From JAICNG01 sp035249985 (GTDB lineage Bacteria > Gemmatimonadota > Gemmatimonadetes > Gemmatimonadales > Gemmatimonadaceae): a stretch of 18,346 bases of DNA. Where the stretch lies: the NCBI GenBank assembly GCA_035249985.1, contig DATFFP010000031.1, positions 1 through 18,346 of the forward strand, read 5' to 3'. The notes beneath the pieces were generated by a model that did not search any database, was not told the origin of the DNA, and worked only from the letters and a program-made list of their open reading frames with translations. Below, in pieces: positions 14,244 to 18,346 of this stretch. How positions within the stretch are numbered: the stretch's first letter is position 1; every line of letters starts with the position of its first letter. The position numbers and the translations under genes are program-made.

Positions 14244-14908
14244 CCGGCCCGCGTGCGATCCCATTCTGGTCGTCGGCCGAGATCGAGGCGGCCGTCTCCG
14301 ACACGATCATTCATCTCGAGACCCGTGGCGTGCTCGGATATCCGACCGAGACCGTCTACGGGTTTGGTGGGGCCGTCGATCATGATGCGGTCGATGCCCT
14401 CGTGAAGCTCAAGGGTCGCCCGGCGGGAAAACCTTTTCTCATCCTCATCTCATCGAGCGACATGGTGACGCGGCTGGATCTTCATTTCACCGGGGACGCC
14501 GCGCGGCTCGCGGCGCGCCACTGGCCCGGGCCGCTCACGTTGGTCCTGCCTGGCGGAGAACGGCGAGTGCCGGACCGCCTGCGCGGTCCGGAAGGAGGGG
14601 TCGCGGTGCGTTGGACGTCGCACCAGGGAATGGCGCACCTCATCCAGCGGTACGGGCGGCCCATCACGTCCACGAGCGCCAACCGGCCGGGCTCCCCGGC
14701 CGCGGTGGCGGCGTCGGAGATCGTCGCCCAATGGGGAGATGCCATGGCGCGTGGAACGCTCCGCGTCCTCGACGGCGGGCGCCTCTCCTCCTCACCGCCA
14801 TCCACCGTGGTAGATTGCACCGGCACGCGCCCCCGGGTGATCCGCCCGGGCGCCATCGCCGCCGCCACGTTGCGCGAGAGCGTGCCCGACCTGATTGGAG
14901 ATGCCTGA
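14240..14908 (+). CDS. tsaC: Threonylcarbamoyl-AMP synthase (TsaC/Sua5 family)
   Basis: The 222-residue protein makes L-threonylcarbamoyladenylate from threonine, bicarbonate and ATP, the first step of t6A37 modification of ANN-decoding tRNAs. The YrdC fold signatures are GYPTETVYGFGG (residues 33-44), the KLKGRPAGKPF nucleotide-binding element with Lys56, Lys58 and Arg60, HWPGPLTLVLPGG, and the STSAN motif with Ser146 and Asn148. The length fits TsaC or a short Sua5 core; the C-terminal Sua5 domain is absent. Start is GTG in a GTGA overlap with ispD and is preceded by a purine-rich GAGGGGGGAA. It is followed at once by the YwlE-like gene, a linkage also seen in Bacillus (ywlC-ywlE region). 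Confidence 0.93.
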   Translation: MTGPRAIPFWSSAEIEAAVSDTIIHLETRGVLGYPTETVYGFGGAVDHDAVDALVKLKGRPAGKPFLILISSSDMVTRLDLHFTGDAARLAARHWPGPLTLVLPGGERRVPDRLRGPEGGVAVRWTSHQGMAHLIQRYGRPITSTSANRPGSPAAVAASEIVAQWGDAMARGTLRVLDGGRLSSSPPSTVVDCTGTRPRVIRPGAIAAATLRESVPDLIGDA

Positions 14909-14912
14909 GCCG

Positions 14913-15383
14913 ATGCGCGTGCTTTTCGTCTGCACCGGCAACACATGCCGCAGCCCGATCGCGGAGGCCCTCGCGCGCCGATTCGCCGCGGAGCGCAGCC
15001 TGTCCGAGATCTCGGTAGGGAGCGCCGGCACCGCCGCATGGGATGGTGCCCCGGCGTCCGATGGTGCGCTGCTCGTCGCGATGGAACGGTCGGTGGACCT
15101 GTCCGGCCATCGCGCGCGCCTGCTCACTCGCGAGCTCGTCAGCGGAAGCGATCTGATTCTCGCGATGGGGCCGCACCACGTCGAGCGCATCGAGGCATTG
15201 GGTGGCACCGGCAAAACGCACCTCCTTTCGGCGTACGCCTCGAGAGGGCGCAGCGACCGCTCCATCACCGATCCGTTCGGCGGCGATCTCGACGACTACC
15301 GTTCCGCGTTCGATGAGCTCGATCGCGAAGTGCAACACGCCATCGAGCGCATCGCGACGGAGCGCACGCCGGGACGATCGTGA
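14913..15383 (+). CDS. ywlE: Low-molecular-weight phosphatase, YwlE-type protein arginine phosphatase
   Basis: The 156-residue protein has the LMW-PTP P-loop right at its N-terminus: VCTGNTCRSP with nucleophile Cys7, Thr11, Cys12 and Arg13. The general acid is Asp120 in TDPFGGDLDDYR. In the B. subtilis enzyme YwlE, Thr11 in this loop selects phosphoarginine, while tyrosine phosphatases carry Ile (CLGNICRS); the Thr therefore predicts arginine phosphatase activity. No McsB-type arginine kinase is visible in the window, so the partner kinase is unproven. ATG 14913 is chosen because it puts the P-loop at the family position; ATG 14901 and TTG 14895 in the same frame would add 4 or 6 residues and overlap tsaC. 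The GTGA overlap couples it to aroE. Confidence 0.85.
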   Translation: MRVLFVCTGNTCRSPIAEALARRFAAERSLSEISVGSAGTAAWDGAPASDGALLVAMERSVDLSGHRARLLTRELVSGSDLILAMGPHHVERIEALGGTGKTHLLSAYASRGRSDRSITDPFGGDLDDYRSAFDELDREVQHAIERIATERTPGRS

Positions 15384-16204
15384 GGCGCGCACCGGGTCGT
15401 CTCGTCCTCGTCGGACACCCGGTGGCGCATTCGTTGTCCCCCGCGTTACAAAACGCCGCGCTCCGGTACGCGGGACTGCCGATCACTTACGAGGCAATCG
15501 ACGTCCACCCCGACGCTCTTGCTCCCGCGGTCCAGCGGCTCCTTACGGCGCGCGCCGCGGGGAACGTCACGATCCCGCACAAGGAAGCCATGGCACGCCA
15601 CTGTGCGCGTGTCGACCCCGTCGCCGAGCGCGTCGGCGCGGTGAACACATTTCGTGTGGCGGACGACGATGTGCTCGAGGGAACGAACACGGACGTCGGG
15701 GGATTCGACGCCCTTGCCCGAGAGGTTGGTGCGTTGCGCCCCGGAGCTCGCGTCGCGGTTCTTGGGGCCGGGGGATCCGCCGCGGCAGTGATCACGGCGC
15801 TCGAACGGTGGAGCGGAGCATCGGTGTCGCTATACAATCGCACGAAGCCGCGCGCTGAGGCGCTTCGGGCGCGCTTTCCCATTGTCGAGGTCGTGGCCGC
15901 GACGGCTGACGAGGCCGTTCGTGACGCCACCGTTGTCGTGAACGCCACGTCGCTCGGTCTCCGGGCCGACGATCCACTGCCCGTTCGGATCGAAAGCCTT
16001 CGCCCCGAGGCCGCCGTGCTCGATCTGGTCTATCGGCCGCACGAGACGGCGTGGGTGAGGGCCGCCCGTGCGCGAAAGCACCCCGCGGTCGATGGGTTGT
16101 GCATGTTACTCGAGCAGGGTGCGCTTGCCTTCGAGTGGTGGTTCGGCATCGGCGCCCCGCGCGACGTTATGCGCCACGCGCTGCGGGCCGCTGCGCGCGA
16201 ATGA
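15380..16204 (+). CDS. aroE: Shikimate dehydrogenase (NADP)
   Basis: The 274-residue enzyme reduces 3-dehydroshikimate to shikimate in aromatic amino-acid synthesis. The substrate site reads GHPVAHSLSP and GNVTIPHKEA with catalytic Lys68; the partner Asp105 lies in EGTNTDVGGF. The NADP fold contains VLGAGGSAAAV, and YNRTKPRAEALRARF provides the basic residues typical of NADP binding. The C-terminal block ends with DGLCMLLEQGALAFEWW. Length is that of E. coli AroE (272), so this is not the quinate-type YdiB by obvious features, though that cannot be excluded. GTG start in a GTGA overlap; ATGA overlap downstream with the ComF-like gene. Confidence 0.95.
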   Translation: MRRAPGRLVLVGHPVAHSLSPALQNAALRYAGLPITYEAIDVHPDALAPAVQRLLTARAAGNVTIPHKEAMARHCARVDPVAERVGAVNTFRVADDDVLEGTNTDVGGFDALAREVGALRPGARVAVLGAGGSAAAVITALERWSGASVSLYNRTKPRAEALRARFPIVEVVAATADEAVRDATVVVNATSLGLRADDPLPVRIESLRPEAAVLDLVYRPHETAWVRAARARKHPAVDGLCMLLEQGALAFEWWFGIGAPRDVMRHALRAAARE

Positions 16205-16953
16205 ATGGAGCGATTGGTGCGTGGCGCGCATGGGCACAGGCGGCGACGGATCTATTCCTCCCGTGCGCGTGTGTCGTTTGCGGGCGCCTCAACGACCGGT
16301 CGGACCGCGGGCTCGCCTGCGCACGGTGCTGGAATCGGGTCGTACCCCTTCCCGCACCTCGGTGCGACCGCTGCGGCCACCCAACCGGCCCGCGTCGATG
16401 CACGTGGTGTGACGTGCTTCCCGCGTTCGTGCGCTGCGCCCGCTCACTGTGCTGGGTGGATCGGGGCACCGGGTCCGCGCTCGTGCACGAGCTCAAGTAC
16501 GGGGGATGGCACGCGCTCGCCGCGCCGATGGCCACGAGGATGGCGCGCTTGCAGTGGCCGGAGGATGTCGAGCGGGAACGGACTGCGCTCGTAGCCGTTC
16601 CATTAGCAGGAGCACGTGAGCGCGAGCGTGGGTTCAATCAGAGCGCGCGTCTGGCTCACGCACTTTCCCATCACTGGCACACTCCTGTGTGGGGAGACGT
16701 ACTCGTGCGAGCGCGTGCGACGGAGACGCAAACGCGGTTGACACCTGAGGCGAGGCGCCGCAACGTTTCCGGCGCATTTCGTGCGGTGGCGGGCACCCGC
16801 GCGCGCCTTCGCGGCGCACACCTGATGCTCGTCGACGACGTGGTGACGACCGGCGCGACGCTGGTGGAGTGCGCCTCGGCGCTGCTCGATGGCGGCGCGC
16901 GCATCGTGAGCTTCGTAACCTTCGGCAGGGCGCCCGCGAGTGGCGACCGCTAA
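16201..16953 (+). CDS. comF: ComF-family phosphoribosyltransferase-like protein
   Basis: The 250-residue protein has an N-terminal double zinc ribbon: cysteines at 24/27 with 40/43, and 55/58 with 67/70. A phosphoribosyltransferase domain follows, with ALVHELKYGGWH, the family's RERGFNQSARLA, and the PRPP loop LMLVDDVVTTGATL (Asp212-Asp213). ComF proteins act in DNA uptake during transformation, with a proposed link to ssDNA handling after import; the enzyme substrate is not settled. Many bacteria carry one without being known to be competent, and no comEC or comEA gene is here. The start is the ATG overlapping the aroE stop (ATGA); a longer in-frame start at 16051 would run inside aroE and is rejected. 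It is followed after 21 nt by gap. Confidence 0.87.
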   Translation: MNGAIGAWRAWAQAATDLFLPCACVVCGRLNDRSDRGLACARCWNRVVPLPAPRCDRCGHPTGPRRCTWCDVLPAFVRCARSLCWVDRGTGSALVHELKYGGWHALAAPMATRMARLQWPEDVERERTALVAVPLAGARERERGFNQSARLAHALSHHWHTPVWGDVLVRARATETQTRLTPEARRRNVSGAFRAVAGTRARLRGAHLMLVDDVVTTGATLVECASALLDGGARIVSFVTFGRAPASGDR

Positions 16954-16960
16954 TTCGACT

Positions 16961-16964
16961 GGAG
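16961..16964 (+). promoter_or_regulatory. Shine-Dalgarno site for gap
   Basis: GGAG lies 10 nt before the gap ATG at 16975, in the 21-nt gap after the ComF-like gene. It gives gap its own ribosome entry, unlike most genes of the array, and suits a highly expressed glycolytic enzyme. No separate promoter is evident. Confidence 0.5.
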
Positions 16965-16974
16965 TACGACCGTC

Positions 16975-17985
16975 ATGGCAATTCGGGTAGGAATCAATGG
17001 ATTCGGCCGCATCGGCCGGCAGGTAGTTCGCGCAGCGAAAGAAACCGGTGTCGATCTCGATTTCATCGCCGTCAATGATCTGACGGACACGAAGACGCTC
17101 GCGCATCTCTTCAAGTACGACTCGGTGCACCGCACATATGACGGCGAGGTTCGCGCCGCCGAGAAGTCGGTGATCATCGATGGCGACGAGATCACGGTGC
17201 TGTCCGAGAAGGATCCCGCCAAGCTGCCGTGGAAGGACCTCGGCGTCGACATTGTGCTCGAGTCGACCGGACGATTCACCAACGCGGACCAGGCACGGGC
17301 GCACATCGCCGGCGGCGCACGGAAGGTCGTCATCTCCGCCCCGGCAAAGGGTGAGGACATCACCCTGTGCATGGGCGTGAATCACGACAAGTACGACGCC
17401 GCGAAGCACCACATCATCTCGAATGCGTCGTGCACGACCAACTGCCTCGTGCCAATGGTCAAGGTCGTCCGCGACCGCTTTGGGTTCCGCCACGGCTCGA
17501 TGACGACGGTGCACAGCTACACCAACGACCAACAGATCCTCGACCTGCCGCACAAGGATCTCCGTCGCGCGCGTGCGGCGGCCGTTTCCATGATCCCCAC
17601 GACGACCGGCGCCGCGAAGGCGACGTCGCTCGTGATTCCCGAGGTCAAGGGAAAGATCGACGGCATCGCCATTCGTGTTCCGACGCCCGACGTGTCGTTC
17701 GTCGATCTCGTCGTGGAGGTGGAGCGCCAGACCACCATCGAGGAGGTCAACGCCGCCTTCAAGAGCGCGGCGGCGAGCGGCCCACTCAAGGGAATCGTCG
17801 ACTATTCGGAGATCGAGCTGGTGTCGGTGGATTTCATCGGCAACCCGTTCTCCTGCGTGCTCGATGCGAAGAGCACGAACGTCATCGATGGTACCCTCGT
17901 GAAGGTCTGCGGCTGGTACGACAACGAGTGGGGCTACGCGTCGCGGTGCGTGGACGTGCTCGCCATGGTGGGGGCGAAGCGATAG
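16975..17985 (+). CDS. gap: Glyceraldehyde-3-phosphate dehydrogenase, type I, NAD-type
   Basis: The 336-residue enzyme converts glyceraldehyde 3-phosphate to 1,3-bisphosphoglycerate in glycolysis. The N-terminal dinucleotide fold is VGINGFGRIGR. Asp35 in AVNDLTD follows the second strand, the residue that favours NAD over NADP. The active-site SNASCTTNCL has nucleophile Cys153, and His180 lies in VHSYTNDQ. The NAD-type ILDLPHKDLRRARAA segment and WYDNEWGYASR at the C-terminus are intact. These features point to the glycolytic GapA form rather than the gluconeogenic GapB. The stop overlaps the pgk start as TAGTG, the common gap-pgk pair. Confidence 0.97.
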   Translation: MAIRVGINGFGRIGRQVVRAAKETGVDLDFIAVNDLTDTKTLAHLFKYDSVHRTYDGEVRAAEKSVIIDGDEITVLSEKDPAKLPWKDLGVDIVLESTGRFTNADQARAHIAGGARKVVISAPAKGEDITLCMGVNHDKYDAAKHHIISNASCTTNCLVPMVKVVRDRFGFRHGSMTTVHSYTNDQQILDLPHKDLRRARAAAVSMIPTTTGAAKATSLVIPEVKGKIDGIAIRVPTPDVSFVDLVVEVERQTTIEEVNAAFKSAAASGPLKGIVDYSEIELVSVDFIGNPFSCVLDAKSTNVIDGTLVKVCGWYDNEWGYASRCVDVLAMVGAKR

Positions 17986-18346
17986 TGCTCGCCGTCCTCA
18001 ACAAGCAGACGGTCGCCGATCTCCCCGAGTCCGCGATTCGCGGTCGGCGCGCGCTCGTCCGCGTCGACTTCAACGTGCCGCTCGATGAGCATGGTCACGT
18101 TTCAGACGACACGCGTATCCGGGCCGCGCTGCCAACCCTCGAGTACCTCGCGGAGCGAGGCGCACGCGTGATCGTGCTCTCCCATCTCGGTCGGCCGAAG
18201 GGGAAGCCCGAGCAGAAGTACTCGCTCGAGCCGGTGTCGCGGCATCTTGCGACGCTCACGAGATACCGCGTGCGTTTCGTCGAGACCACCGATACGGACG
18301 AAGCCCTGAAGGCAACGCATGCGCTTCCGGAGGGGGAGATCGTTCT
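17985..18346 (+). CDS. pgk: Phosphoglycerate kinase, N-terminal part (runs off the window)
   Basis: The frame opens with GTG at 17985, sharing one base with the gap stop (TAGTG), and stays open to the end of the window: 120 codons of an enzyme of about 400. It transfers phosphate from 1,3-bisphosphoglycerate to ADP. The substrate-binding signature LVRVDFNVPLD is at residues 24-34, the helix TRIRAALPTLEYL at 43-55, and SHLGRPKGKPEQKYSL from 66, all diagnostic of PGK. No in-frame ATG precedes RVDFNVP, so the GTG is well supported. The catalytic lysine and nucleotide domain lie beyond the window. Confidence 0.96.
   Translation, partial: MLAVLNKQTVADLPESAIRGRRALVRVDFNVPLDEHGHVSDDTRIRAALPTLEYLAERGARVIVLSHLGRPKGKPEQKYSLEPVSRHLATLTRYRVRFVETTDTDEALKATHALPEGEIV

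Noticed and set aside
16051..16200. Longer ComF-like protein starting at 16051
   Set aside because: The added 50 residues lie within conserved aroE sequence and are Arg-rich; the ATG at 16201 forms a normal ATGA overlap.
1..18346. CRISPR arrays, insertion sequences, prophage, toxin-antitoxin or defence genes
   Set aside because: I found no spaced direct repeats, transposase or recombinase motifs, or defence-type domains on either strand. The window reads as ordinary core chromosome.

Overview
The window is GC-rich, gene-dense bacterial chromosome with almost every gene on the + strand. It looks like core genome: TCA-cycle enzymes, an aminopeptidase, an outer-membrane plug/barrel protein, and one very long string of housekeeping genes. 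Gene content, base composition and the style of the outer-membrane and Spy-like proteins fit a diderm such as Gemmatimonadota. That assignment is an inference from general resemblance (moderate confidence); no rRNA or other phylogenetic marker was compared.

Region 1 (1-1154): the C-terminal end of a single-pass membrane protein resembling an anti-sigma factor, an overlapping Spy/CpxP-like secreted protein, tRNA-Leu(CAA), a 28-bp perfect palindrome just after the tRNA, and a putative promoter with an 8-bp hairpin over its -10 element. Region 2 (1155-6885): citrate synthase (gltA), NADP-type isocitrate dehydrogenase (icd), M17 leucyl aminopeptidase (pepA) and a TonB-plug-like outer-membrane protein. 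The last gene has no ATG, GTG or TTG that leaves an intact signal peptide and appears to start at CTG within a CTGA overlap.

Region 3 (6882-18346, running off the end): a consensus-like promoter, TTGACA-17-TAACTT, overlaps the stop codon of the outer-membrane gene and fires almost at the ATG of yicC. From there thirteen genes follow without a visible terminator and nearly all with overlapping stops and starts: yicC, gmk, rpoZ, coaBC, family 4 uracil-DNA glycosylase, dnaB, radA, ispD, tsaC, a YwlE-like arginine phosphatase, aroE, comF-like, gap and the start of pgk. The yicC-gmk-rpoZ-coaBC block and the tsaC-ywlE and gap-pgk pairs are arrangements known from many bacteria; here they are fused into one array that combines nucleotide and coenzyme A synthesis, transcription, DNA replication/repair, isoprenoid precursor synthesis, tRNA modification, the shikimate pathway and glycolysis.

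I found no mobile element, CRISPR array, phage gene or defence cassette, and no clearly new multi-gene system. The most interesting points are local: a uracil-DNA glycosylase with a His in place of one predicted iron-sulfur Cys plus an extra N-terminal module on a repeat-encoded Pro/Ala linker, overlapping dnaB; a CoaBC without the usual decarboxylase Cys; the CTG start; the near-leaderless yicC promoter; and the uninterrupted array itself.
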